Shown piece after piece: positions 9,269 through 17,911 of a stretch of DNA of 64,000 nt. A model generated the notes under the pieces. The model saw only the letters and a list, made by a program, of their open reading frames with translations, was not told where the DNA came from and did not search any database. The number at the start of each line of letters is the position of its first letter. Position 1 is the stretch's first letter. Made by a program: the position numbers and the translations under genes. The stretch is taken from assembly GCA_964596165.1 (NCBI GenBank), contig CAZQTW010000006.1:62001-126000 (forward strand). Direction: 5' to 3'. This DNA comes from CAYUQT01 sp964596165 (GTDB taxonomy: Bacteria > Planctomycetota > Phycisphaerae > UBA1845 > JAFGLZ01).

Positions 9269-10765
9269 ATGCTTGAGACCTACGATCTGACCGCAAAACT
9301 CGACAAAGCGGCATACAAGACGCAGATTGAACAACTCGTGCTGGAACTGGGCGTCCTGCAACGACAGGCGAGAGAGGCCATGCTGCCCGTAGTGGTGGTC
9401 TTTGAAGGCTGGGATGCGGCGGGGAAAGGCGATTCGATCGCTCAACTAGCCGCAGGTCTGGATACGCGCGGCTTTGATGTCTACCGAATGGGACCGCCCA
9501 CCGAGGAAGAACGCCTGACGCCCTTCCTGCGACGCTACTGGTTACGGCTGCCGGCTCGAGGACGGATCACTGTCTTCGACAGTTCCTGGTACCGACGAGT
9601 CCTCAACGACCGTGCCGAGGGCTTGTGCTCGTCGAAGGAATGGGAGGCGGCTTATCATGAGATCAACGAATTCGAACGCCAATTGACCGATGACGGCACG
9701 CTGATCGTCAAGTTCTGGCTGCACATCTCAAAGAAGGAACAGAGGCGGCGTTTCCGAAAATACGAGAAGGACCCCCACGAGAGCTGGCGGGCCGGAAAGG
9801 CGGAGTGGCGCCGCCATCGACGCTATGACGAAATGGCCCTGCTGGTTGACGAGATGTTGGCACGCACGAGCCCGAGCAACGCGCCGTGGACCGTCGTGGA
9901 ATCGACGGACAGACGGTACCGACGCGTCAAAGTGGTGCAGACGTTGTGCCAGAGCATCCGTCAGTCGTTGGCCGAACGTCCACCCGTATCCGACAAGGCC
10001 TCCCCTACGTCCCCGGAACCGTCGACGCAGCCCAGCGACGCGCCCTCCATACTCGATCGCGTGGACCTCAGCCTGAGCCTTGAACAGAAGGAGTATGACG
10101 AGCAATTGGAAGACCTGCAGGATCGTCTTCGAGATCTGGAATTCGAGTGTTACAAGCACCGCATGGGAGTCATCGTAGCCTACGAAGGGTGGGACGCCGC
10201 CGGAAAAGGCGGAAACATACGCCGGGTCACGCGACCGCTCGACCCCCGAGGCTACACGGTCGTCCCCGTGTCGGGCCCATCCAAAGAGGAGGCGACTCAC
10301 CACTATCTGTGGCGGTTCTGGAAGCACATTCCCAAGGCCGGCCACATCGCGATCTTCGATCGCACATGGTATGGCCGCGTGCTCGTCGAACGTATCGAGG
10401 GGTTCTGCTCTCGACAGGAGTGGCAACGAGCCTATCATGAGATCAACGAATTCGAACGGTCGCTGACAAATGCGGGATGGGTTATTGTCAAGTTCTGGCT
10501 GCACATCAGCCCGGATGAGCAGCTCCGTCGATTCGAACAGCGAAAGACGAGCCCCTACAAATCATACAAGCTGACCGACGAAGACTGGCGAAACCGCGAA
10601 AAGTGGGATGCCTATCGTCAGGCCGTCTCCGACATGATCCGGCGAACCAGCACCCTCCATGCGCCCTGGACGATTGTCGAGAGCAACTGCAAATACTATG
10701 CTCGAATCAAGTCGCTCAAGACGATCATCGCGGCCATCGAAAAGGGACTCGACGACAGGAAGTAG
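9269..10765 (+). CDS. pap: Polyphosphate:AMP phosphotransferase (tandem PPK2 domains)
   Basis: The 498-residue protein consists of two PPK2 domains, about 25-255 and 275-495. Each carries the Walker A motif GWDAAGKG. The Walker-B-like motif is complete in the second half (FDRTWYGRVLVERIEGF) and altered in the first (FDSSWYRRVLNDRAEGL). Fused two-domain PPK2 proteins are class II enzymes that phosphorylate AMP to ADP with polyphosphate, so it should recycle adenylates from polyP stores in the cytosol. The ATG at 9269 follows ACAGGAG by eight bases; an in-frame start at 9185 is less likely. The next gene begins one base after the stop. The two halves share short stretches of identical DNA (9655-9680 and 10435-10460), a sign of gene conversion or a recent tandem origin. 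Confidence 0.9.
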   Translation: MLETYDLTAKLDKAAYKTQIEQLVLELGVLQRQAREAMLPVVVVFEGWDAAGKGDSIAQLAAGLDTRGFDVYRMGPPTEEERLTPFLRRYWLRLPARGRITVFDSSWYRRVLNDRAEGLCSSKEWEAAYHEINEFERQLTDDGTLIVKFWLHISKKEQRRRFRKYEKDPHESWRAGKAEWRRHRRYDEMALLVDEMLARTSPSNAPWTVVESTDRRYRRVKVVQTLCQSIRQSLAERPPVSDKASPTSPEPSTQPSDAPSILDRVDLSLSLEQKEYDEQLEDLQDRLRDLEFECYKHRMGVIVAYEGWDAAGKGGNIRRVTRPLDPRGYTVVPVSGPSKEEATHHYLWRFWKHIPKAGHIAIFDRTWYGRVLVERIEGFCSRQEWQRAYHEINEFERSLTNAGWVIVKFWLHISPDEQLRRFEQRKTSPYKSYKLTDEDWRNREKWDAYRQAVSDMIRRTSTLHAPWTIVESNCKYYARIKSLKTIIAAIEKGLDDRK

Positions 10766-10766
10766 G

Positions 10767-12341
10767 ATGCCGACGAAGCAAGCACCAGCGACGGTCGAGG
10801 TTGTGGTGTCTCACGCCCGCATGGCTTCTCGTCCCGTGTACCGGCCGCCGCGGCAATACCGCTCCCTCGTGGGAGCAGCCTCCGGACTGGCATGGCTCGC
10901 CGCTGCGGCTTTCGCGGCACCCGATGATCTCCGGGGAACGCCGTATGAAGGATTCAAGGATGGCGACGATCCGCGCATCCTTCGTCCCTCGTTGGGCCTT
11001 CCCGCCATCCTTCGACCCGGCGATGTGTTGCCTGTTCTGATCGGATCGAGAAGCCCGGTCTCAGCGGATCAATGCCGGGTCGTTCTGACGCGATGCGATC
11101 TCGCAATCCGGTGTCCCATTCAACGGGTCCGAAAGACGGCGACTCCTTCCGATACGTACCTCGGCGAGGTGGCTATTCCGAGAGACGTCCCCCACCCTCT
11201 CCTGTACGACTTGCAGCTTCATGTCGGAGGTCGCATGTCGTGTCGGTCGAACGCGGTTCGCGTCGTGCCGGAATTCACCGAAGAGATGCTCATCGTCCAA
11301 ATCACGGATACAGAGATCAACGATAAGGATCCCGGTCCGAGCGAGCGACTGGCAGGCGTCGTTCGCGAAATCAATCTGATGGGGGCCGACTGCGTTATCG
11401 CCACGGGTGACCTCACGTACGACGGCACACCCCGCCAGTTCGACCTGCTCGTGGATATCCTGCGGAAGCTGGACGTACCGGTCTTCACCCAAATCGGCAA
11501 CGCCGACCATCACGGCGATGAATCGGCCTACTTCAAGAAGGTAAACGCCTTTCGGGACTACTCGGTCGACGTCGGTCCAATCCACCTGACAGCCTTCGAC
11601 AGCGGCACGAACTACAAAGTCAGCCCCGGGTCCTACAACGTCGTCACGGATAATCAGGGCACCGGTCTGACGGACGGGCAGATAGCCTGGTTTGAGAAGG
11701 ACCTGGGGGCCGCGCCCGCCCATTCATTGCGGCTTGCATTCATGCACTTCCCGGTCGTCAGTCCGTTCGGCAATCGAGCCTCCATTCACTTCAACCGGGA
11801 ACGGTTCATGGAGTTGTGCGAGAGACACCACGTCGCCCTCGTGCTCGGCGGACATACGCACGTGGATTCCGTCTTCGACCAACGGGAGAAGCTATACCTG
11901 TTCGGAACGGCGCCGACGACGCGGCCCTGTTACGTCCAGACGGCCACGACGACGTCGCGCGAACGCGCACCGATCTTCCCCTACGCGTATCGCCTCATCA
12001 GGGTCAAGGACCGACAGGTGATTCGATTTACCTACGACGGCGACGGCGACGGCCGACCGGACGGCGCTCGAAGCACGCCGACCGGACGGTTGGAGCTACA
12101 GTTCATCCCATCCGACACCGGCGGAACACGAGCGATCGCCGCGATCGTCAGAAACAATCTACGAGAGGCCTTCAACAACGCAACCGTCGTCTTCCACGTT
12201 CCGGACAGGTTCCACCACGGCTATCGGATCGAAGGCGGCGAACTCGTGTGCTCCGTCCCGGACGGCTCCTTCACACGGGTCATCGTCCGAACATCGGTCT
12301 TGCCATTGAGCCAATCCACCGTCCGACTCGTTCGGAGGTAA
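10767..12341 (+). CDS. Exported metallophosphoesterase with atypical metal motifs
   Basis: The 524-residue product starts directly after the pap stop, with an AGGAAGTAGG ribosome site that overlaps that stop. A hydrophobic stretch at about residues 34-50 (VGAASGLAWLAAAAFAAP) suggests export after a long basic leader. A calcineurin-like phosphoesterase core spans about 180-410. It shows ITDTEIN where DxH is usual, ATGDLTYDG (GD motif), GNADHH where GNHD/E is usual, FMHFPV, and GGHTHVD (GHxH). So several ligands are present but the first and third motifs deviate. A beta-rich tail follows, with DGDGDGRPDG resembling a dockerin/EF-hand calcium loop. The reaction may be phosphodiester or phosphomonoester hydrolysis; the substrate is unknown. 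Confidence 0.78.
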   Translation: MPTKQAPATVEVVVSHARMASRPVYRPPRQYRSLVGAASGLAWLAAAAFAAPDDLRGTPYEGFKDGDDPRILRPSLGLPAILRPGDVLPVLIGSRSPVSADQCRVVLTRCDLAIRCPIQRVRKTATPSDTYLGEVAIPRDVPHPLLYDLQLHVGGRMSCRSNAVRVVPEFTEEMLIVQITDTEINDKDPGPSERLAGVVREINLMGADCVIATGDLTYDGTPRQFDLLVDILRKLDVPVFTQIGNADHHGDESAYFKKVNAFRDYSVDVGPIHLTAFDSGTNYKVSPGSYNVVTDNQGTGLTDGQIAWFEKDLGAAPAHSLRLAFMHFPVVSPFGNRASIHFNRERFMELCERHHVALVLGGHTHVDSVFDQREKLYLFGTAPTTRPCYVQTATTTSRERAPIFPYAYRLIRVKDRQVIRFTYDGDGDGRPDGARSTPTGRLELQFIPSDTGGTRAIAAIVRNNLREAFNNATVVFHVPDRFHHGYRIEGGELVCSVPDGSFTRVIVRTSVLPLSQSTVRLVRR

Positions 12342-12584
12342 GATCGATTCGCGACCGTCCCGCGCGTGTCTCGATGTCGCGATTTCCGTTGCCGGGATTT
12401 CGCAGAAACCCACCGAAGCGGCCTTCCACAGGGGTGCGGCGTTCATCAGGATCTTCGCTCCCTGGAAGATCACCGTGAAGCACTTGCATGAGCGTCATTG
12501 CACCCCTACGGGGCGCCTCGGACTGAACCGTCGGCGACGGCGATTGGTCGGTGTCTGCTGCGCCGTTGCCCCCATCGCCGGCCC

Positions 12585-13337
12585 CTATCCCTGCGGTTCC
12601 ATCCGGCTCATGACCTCTTCGGGGATGTCAAAGTTGCTGTAGACGGTCTGGATGTCGTCGTGCTCTTCCAACTCTTCGATGAACGAAAGGAGCCGCTGTC
12701 CGGTCTCGGCATCCACGGTGATGTTGGCGATCGGCATCATCGTGATGTCGGCGACATCGGGCTTGATGCCGGCCTGCGTCAAGGCCGACTTAAGCTCCTC
12801 AAACCGTACCGGGTCGCACGTAATCTCCCACGTGTTGCCGTCGAGGCGGTAGTCACCGTCACCCGCGACGGCCAGTTCCATCACGCGATCCTCATCAGCC
12901 ACCTCGGAACTGAAGGCGAACATCCCCTTTCGCATGAACTGATACGCGACGCAGTTGGTCGGACCGAGGCTCCCGCCGACCCGTTCAAAGATCTTGCGAA
13001 CCTCCCCGGCCGTTCGGTTCCGGTTGTCGGTGAGGGCTTGCGCCATCACGGCCACCCCCTTGGGACCATAGCCCTCGTAGAGGACGTCCTCGAAGGTGGT
13101 CCCTTCCAATCCGCCGCTGCCGCGCTTGATGGCCTTCTCGATGGTATCGCGCGGCATGTTGGCCTCTTTGGCCTTGTCGATCGCATACCGCAATGCAAGG
13201 TTCTGATCCGGATCGCCACCGCCCGTCTTGGCGGCCACGATGATCCGACGAGAGAGCTTGCTCCACAGCCGACCGCGACGACTGTCGACGACGGCCTTCT
13301 TGTGCTTGATTCTCGCCCAATGGGAATGCCCTGCCAC
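12585..13337 (-). CDS. yebC: YebC/PmpR family protein
   Basis: The 250-residue protein starts AGHSHWARIKHKK, the hallmark of the YebC/PmpR family. It continues with KANMPRDTIEKAIKRG-type and YEGYGPKGVAVMA signatures and ends in the usual acidic ELEEHDDIQTVYSNFDIP. Length and domain order (three domains) are standard. Family members were annotated as transcriptional regulators; later work links YebC-type proteins to translation of proline-rich stretches. The start is a GTG at 13337 preceded by GGGAGGAG; no ATG fits. It is the last gene of the minus-strand run that begins with nusA and lies 28 bases after the TPR lipoprotein gene. Confidence 0.93.
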   Translation of the reverse strand: MAGHSHWARIKHKKAVVDSRRGRLWSKLSRRIIVAAKTGGGDPDQNLALRYAIDKAKEANMPRDTIEKAIKRGSGGLEGTTFEDVLYEGYGPKGVAVMAQALTDNRNRTAGEVRKIFERVGGSLGPTNCVAYQFMRKGMFAFSSEVADEDRVMELAVAGDGDYRLDGNTWEITCDPVRFEELKSALTQAGIKPDVADITMMPIANITVDAETGQRLLSFIEELEEHDDIQTVYSNFDIPEEVMSRMEPQG

Positions 13338-13365
13338 TGCACGCTCCTCCCACGATACGTCTCGG

Positions 13366-16300
13366 CTAGCGACTCCCAGGCGCCGACGCCGGCCCGCCCT
13401 GCGCGGCACGGCTCGTCGCGGCCGTTGTCCCCACGACCTCCGCCACCGCGGGGATGCCGCCCCGCTCCAATTCGCTCAGCTTCGCCCGAACCCGCGGCAG
13501 CGTCTGCGGATCCGAAGGCTCCTTGCCCTCGGCTTGCTCTTTCAGAGAGAGTTCGACGGCCTTCCTCCAAGTCTTCGCCGCCGACGCCTTGTTTCCCAAT
13601 CGCCAGAACACGTCGCCCAGATGATCATGGATCACGGCGTCCTGCCCCCCCTGCGCCCGTACGGCCTTACTGAGGTACCGCTCCGCCGATTGGAAGTCGC
13701 CCTTCTTGTAGAACACCCATCCCAGGCTGTCCATGTACGCCGCGCTGCGCGGCTCCTCGCCCAAAGCGAAGCGCAGCATTCGTTCGGCTTCGTCGAGATG
13801 GCGCCCCGCGTCGGCCCACGTGTACCCCAGATCATTGTTGATGGTGGGGTCCTTGGGTTGCTTGGCGTAAATCTTCACCATCTCTTTCTCGGCAAGGTCC
13901 TGTCGCCCGATTCGATGGTACACCGGCACCAGCAGCATCCGGCTGTAGGCCAGTCGGGCCTGCTCATCCTTATGCCGCGAGACAATCTGCTGTGCACGAC
14001 GCTCGGCCTGATCGAATCGCTTCGCGGACGTTAGGATGTCGATCTCAAGAATGTCCGCCTGGTCGGTTCGATCGCCCGGCGGCACCTCCGCCAAAACCGC
14101 CAGGGCTCGGTCGTATTGAGTCGCCTTCTGGTAACTCTGCGCCAGCATCAGCCGATAGGTCTGGGTCTGTTTGCCGCTCGCCAGAATACTCCGCACAAGT
14201 TCGATGGCATCCGCGTGGCGTTTGGCGCCGGTCAGGGCAAACCACATCTGTCCCATCAGCCACCGATTCGACGGATCGGCTTCCATCCAGCCCGCCAACG
14301 TCTCCAACGCCCGGTCGTATTGCTTGGCGGCCATGTAGGCCGAAATCAGCAGCCCTCGGGACGCTTGGCGCGGATCTCCCGTACCGGGACGTCCCACCAG
14401 ATCCGCCGCCGCGTCCGGTTTCTCATCGCCTTCGTCTTCCTCGTCCTCGGGCTCGTCGTCCGCCGCATCCTTCCGTTTGTCCGGAGGCGCCGGGGGAGCA
14501 GTCGCCACCCACTGCTTGGCCAACTGAATCGCGCGGTCGTGCCTGCCCGATTCCTGGAGCGACTCGATAAGGACGCGGCGAGCCATGACACTGGCCGGAT
14601 CCTCCTTGAGCCATGCCTCGGCGACCGCGGCCGCCCGGTCGTGCTCGCCTGCCGCCGTGTAAGCACCGATCAAACGAATCTGGTATACTCGACGTCGTTG
14701 CGCATCGGTCGCCTCTTTCAGCAGACTCTCCATCACCCCAAACGCCTTGGCATAGTCCTGAAGATCCAAATGGATCTCCGACATCGCCAACAGCCATGCC
14801 TCGCGATTCGGATGCTCGCGCAACAGCCCGGAAATCACCTTGCCCGCCCCGTCGAAGTCGAGTCGCTTCCGGCACAATTCGGCCATGAGGAATCGGGCAT
14901 TCTGATGGCCGGGAGCCGTTTTCAGGATTTCATCCACCTGCTCCGAGGCCTTGTCGTAGTCCTTGGTGGCGTAAAAACTGGTCGCCAGATCGTAGCGTGT
15001 CTCCACCTCTTTCGGGGCTTCATTCAACAAATCGCCCAGAAGCTTGCGGTAACGGGCCATCTCGCCGCGCGAGGCCATGATCGCCAGACATCGTCCGATG
15101 GCCGGTCCGCTGCCCCCCGCCCTACGGAATCGTTCAAGTTCATCGCGAGCCTGATTGTGCTCCCCTTGCGACAAGAGCAGACGGATCAACCGCTCGCCGG
15201 CGTGGTCGTTGCCCGGCGAAATCCTCAGGGCATTCTGATACTCTCTCTGTGCCTTGTTGCGATGGCCGACGCGTTCATAGACCTCGCCGAGCGACACCAT
15301 GGCAAGAACGCTCTTAGGATCCTCCTTGATGACCTCCCGATAGGCCGACTCGGCCAAGTCGATCTTGTCCAAACCGTCGTACCCGCGAGCCAGAACGTAC
15401 GTCAATGCGGCACTTTTCTGGCCCGCATCGGCCGCCCGTTTCACGACGTCGATTGCCTCCTGCCATCGAAACCGATCGAGGTGCAACCGCCCGAGAGACA
15501 GGTAGGCCGGCTGGAAGTCCGGCCGTATGTCGATGGCGCGGTTCAGACACCGCGCGGCCAACTCCTGGCGATCGGCTCCATAGGCGAGCACCCCGATCAC
15601 ATAACTCAGGGCATAGTTCTTCGGATCGCCGGAAAGAAGGGTTTCGGCTCGGGCCGCGACCTCCTCGACGGTCTTGGTCCGGCCGGCAAAATGCGCCACC
15701 ACTCGGAGGGCGCGAATGTGGGCCTCCGGATCCGCGGTCACGGCTTCGGACAGGACGTGCAACGCCTCGGAGAATCGTCCCTGCGATTCCAACAGCAGCG
15801 CCAACCTCTCATACGTCACCGCCAGTTTCGGATGCTCCTTGATCAATCGACGCAAAAGGCGCTCGGCCTCACCTTTCTGACCCAGTGCGACCAGTGTCTC
15901 GGCCAGCAGCACACCGAGGTCGCTCCGATCCGGATGCTCGGCGATCAGGCGCTGAAGCTCGGCCGCCAGCTCCCGCGGCCGCCCCATGTCCTTGTAAATC
16001 CACCCCATCAGCTCAACACCCGCCTGGCTCTGGTTGGTTGTCAACGCCAAACCGCGGGCGATCTTCAACGCCTCGTCCCGCGCGCCCGATCGGGAAAGCG
16101 CCTGGGCATACCGTGCTTTGATCTGCAGATCGTTCGGATCGTCCTTCAGCGCGAGCGAAAAGGCCTCGGCCGCCTGGGCATATCGGTGCAGTCCGAGTGC
16201 CGCCTGGCCGATCAGCACGGCCGGCCTCGCCCGCCGCGATCGAACCAATGTGAACAGCTCTCGGTTCTGCCAGAAGGAACCACGAGGGTCCGCAATGGCC

Positions 16301-16971
16301 TTCTCGAAGGCTTCAAGCTGCTCGATCGCCGCGCTCAAATAGCCCCCCGCGAAGAGTTCTTCGCCCAGGTAGTAGCGGGTCAAGATCGTCTCGGCGCGAT
16401 CGGCGGCGGCATCGGAGCAGGCCAAAGCGAGCCGAAAGCGTCGGATGGCCTCGGCGGAATCCTTGCTGCCCATCGCCAACCAGCCCAACAGGTACTGACA
16501 GACGACGCTGTCGGGCCGCAACTTCGCCGCTTCCAGAAGGTGATTCCTCGCCTGTGCCAGATTGCCCGCGCGCACCGCCGCTCGACCCAAGAGCAGGTGA
16601 CACTCAGGACTGCCGGGGTCATACCGAAGCGCCTTCTGAAGCTCATCGATCGCATCGGTGTTCATCCAGGCCTGGAACAACTCTCGGGCCGACAGATAGT
16701 GCTTGAGAGCCTGAGAAGGGATCTCGCGGTTGGGGTCCTCGGTGGGCACCGGCATCGTGGCCACCGGCGGGATGCTCTGGAGGGGAAGAAGGGCCCTCGA
16801 CGGATCCATTCCTTGTGCTTCGGTGGGCCGTGTGTCGGCACGCGTCGAAAGCGATGTTGTCGGCGGCGGACCCTCGCGCGCACGACTCCGGGCCAACCCC
16901 CGACACCCTCCAACGCTGATGCCGAGCGCCGCGGTCGCTCCGATCAGGGCCCGCCACCACGCATTCCGCAT
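13366..16971 (-). CDS. Very large TPR-repeat lipoprotein
   Basis: The 1201-residue protein begins with a basic start and hydrophobic run ending ISVGGCRG, a probable lipobox with Cys near residue 23. Nearly the whole remainder is TPR-type helix pairs (for example YDPGSPECHLLLGRAAVRAGN and PTINNDLGYTWADAGRHLDEAERML), perhaps 25 units. A low-complexity acidic linker at about residues 825-850 (DDEPEDEEDEGDEKPD) splits the array. It resembles the long TPR lipoproteins associated with PEP-CTERM/exopolysaccharide systems, but no EpsH/exosortase gene is in the window. It sits between hisG and yebC on the same strand, with nine bases to hisG. It is probably an envelope-anchored protein-interaction scaffold. 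Confidence 0.8.
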   Translation of the reverse strand: MRNAWWRALIGATAALGISVGGCRGLARSRAREGPPPTTSLSTRADTRPTEAQGMDPSRALLPLQSIPPVATMPVPTEDPNREIPSQALKHYLSARELFQAWMNTDAIDELQKALRYDPGSPECHLLLGRAAVRAGNLAQARNHLLEAAKLRPDSVVCQYLLGWLAMGSKDSAEAIRRFRLALACSDAAADRAETILTRYYLGEELFAGGYLSAAIEQLEAFEKAIADPRGSFWQNRELFTLVRSRRARPAVLIGQAALGLHRYAQAAEAFSLALKDDPNDLQIKARYAQALSRSGARDEALKIARGLALTTNQSQAGVELMGWIYKDMGRPRELAAELQRLIAEHPDRSDLGVLLAETLVALGQKGEAERLLRRLIKEHPKLAVTYERLALLLESQGRFSEALHVLSEAVTADPEAHIRALRVVAHFAGRTKTVEEVAARAETLLSGDPKNYALSYVIGVLAYGADRQELAARCLNRAIDIRPDFQPAYLSLGRLHLDRFRWQEAIDVVKRAADAGQKSAALTYVLARGYDGLDKIDLAESAYREVIKEDPKSVLAMVSLGEVYERVGHRNKAQREYQNALRISPGNDHAGERLIRLLLSQGEHNQARDELERFRRAGGSGPAIGRCLAIMASRGEMARYRKLLGDLLNEAPKEVETRYDLATSFYATKDYDKASEQVDEILKTAPGHQNARFLMAELCRKRLDFDGAGKVISGLLREHPNREAWLLAMSEIHLDLQDYAKAFGVMESLLKEATDAQRRRVYQIRLIGAYTAAGEHDRAAAVAEAWLKEDPASVMARRVLIESLQESGRHDRAIQLAKQWVATAPPAPPDKRKDAADDEPEDEEDEGDEKPDAAADLVGRPGTGDPRQASRGLLISAYMAAKQYDRALETLAGWMEADPSNRWLMGQMWFALTGAKRHADAIELVRSILASGKQTQTYRLMLAQSYQKATQYDRALAVLAEVPPGDRTDQADILEIDILTSAKRFDQAERRAQQIVSRHKDEQARLAYSRMLLVPVYHRIGRQDLAEKEMVKIYAKQPKDPTINNDLGYTWADAGRHLDEAERMLRFALGEEPRSAAYMDSLGWVFYKKGDFQSAERYLSKAVRAQGGQDAVIHDHLGDVFWRLGNKASAAKTWRKAVELSLKEQAEGKEPSDPQTLPRVRAKLSELERGGIPAVAEVVGTTAATSRAAQGGPASAPGSR

Positions 16972-16980
16972 AGTCCACCT

Positions 16981-17892
16981 CTACGGAATCACCTTGCTGA
17001 GCTTGTAGGTAATGATGCCCGAGGCCCCCGCCTGCTTCAGCGCCGGAACGAGTTCGCGTTCGACGCACTCCTCGACCACGACCTCGACGGCCACGTAGTC
17101 CGCATCGGCCAGCGAGGAAATCGTCGGAGACCGCTCGGCCGGCAGCAGGCGCAGGACCTCCTGCAAACGATCGCGGCCCACGTTCATCTTCAGGCCGACC
17201 TTCTCCCTCGCCTCGATGGCCCCTCGAAGCAGCAAGGCGATTGACTCGATCTTCCGGCGTTTCCAGGGATCGGCCCAGGCGGCCCGGTTCGAGATCAGGC
17301 GCGTCGTGCTCGTCATGATCGTCGCCACTTCCCGCAAGTCGTTGGCGATCAGACTCGACCCCGTCTCCGTCACGTCAACGATGCCGTCCAAGAGGCGCGC
17401 CTTGACCTCGGTGGCGCCCCAACTGAACTCGACTCGAACCTTCAGCCCCTTCTCTTCAAAGAAACGTCGGGTGACATTGACGAGCTCGCTGGCCACCAGC
17501 TTCCCCTCGAAATCCTCAACGGTCCGGATCGGCGATTCCCGCGGAACGGCCAAAACCCATCGCACAGGCCGCGACGTCGCCTTGGCATAGACCAACTCGC
17601 AGACTTCCACCACATCGCTGTCGTTTTCGCAGATCCAGTCGTGTCCGGTCAGACCCATATCCAGCACGCCGTCTTCGACGTACCGACTCATCTCCTGGGC
17701 CCGAAACATGATGCAGCGGATCTCGGGATCGTCGATGGTGGGAAAGTAACTCCTCGATCCCATGGTGATGCGAAATCCGGCACCGGCAAACAGATCCAGC
17801 GTGGAATCCGAAAGACTTCCCTTGGGAATCCCCACCCGTAACACGTTCCGCGACTCTGGCACTGCCGACTCCTTCACTTCATCTCCGATCAT
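16981..17892 (-). CDS. hisG: ATP phosphoribosyltransferase, long form
   Basis: This enzyme catalyses the first step of histidine biosynthesis, ATP plus PRPP to phosphoribosyl-ATP. The core shows LRVGIPKGSL, MGLTGHDWI and the PRPP-loop-type DGIVDVTETGSSL. A C-terminal regulatory domain of about 75 residues (LKMNVGRDRLQEVLRLLP...SGIITYKLSKVIP) marks the HisG-L form, which does not need HisZ and is usually inhibited by histidine. I give the ATG at 17892. A GTG at 17862, preceded by GGAG with good spacing and giving a protein that begins closer to the conserved core, is equally possible. No other his gene is nearby; it is embedded in the nusA-to-yebC run. Confidence 0.92.
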   Translation of the reverse strand: MIGDEVKESAVPESRNVLRVGIPKGSLSDSTLDLFAGAGFRITMGSRSYFPTIDDPEIRCIMFRAQEMSRYVEDGVLDMGLTGHDWICENDSDVVEVCELVYAKATSRPVRWVLAVPRESPIRTVEDFEGKLVASELVNVTRRFFEEKGLKVRVEFSWGATEVKARLLDGIVDVTETGSSLIANDLREVATIMTSTTRLISNRAAWADPWKRRKIESIALLLRGAIEAREKVGLKMNVGRDRLQEVLRLLPAERSPTISSLADADYVAVEVVVEECVERELVPALKQAGASGIITYKLSKVIP

Positions 17893-17911
17893 TCCACTCG
17901 AACAAACAAGG

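Noticed and set aside
14116..17244. Plus-strand open frame of 1042 codons
   Set aside because: It is the antisense shadow of the TPR lipoprotein and hisG genes; its translation is Arg/Gln/His-rich without domains and there is no ribosome site.
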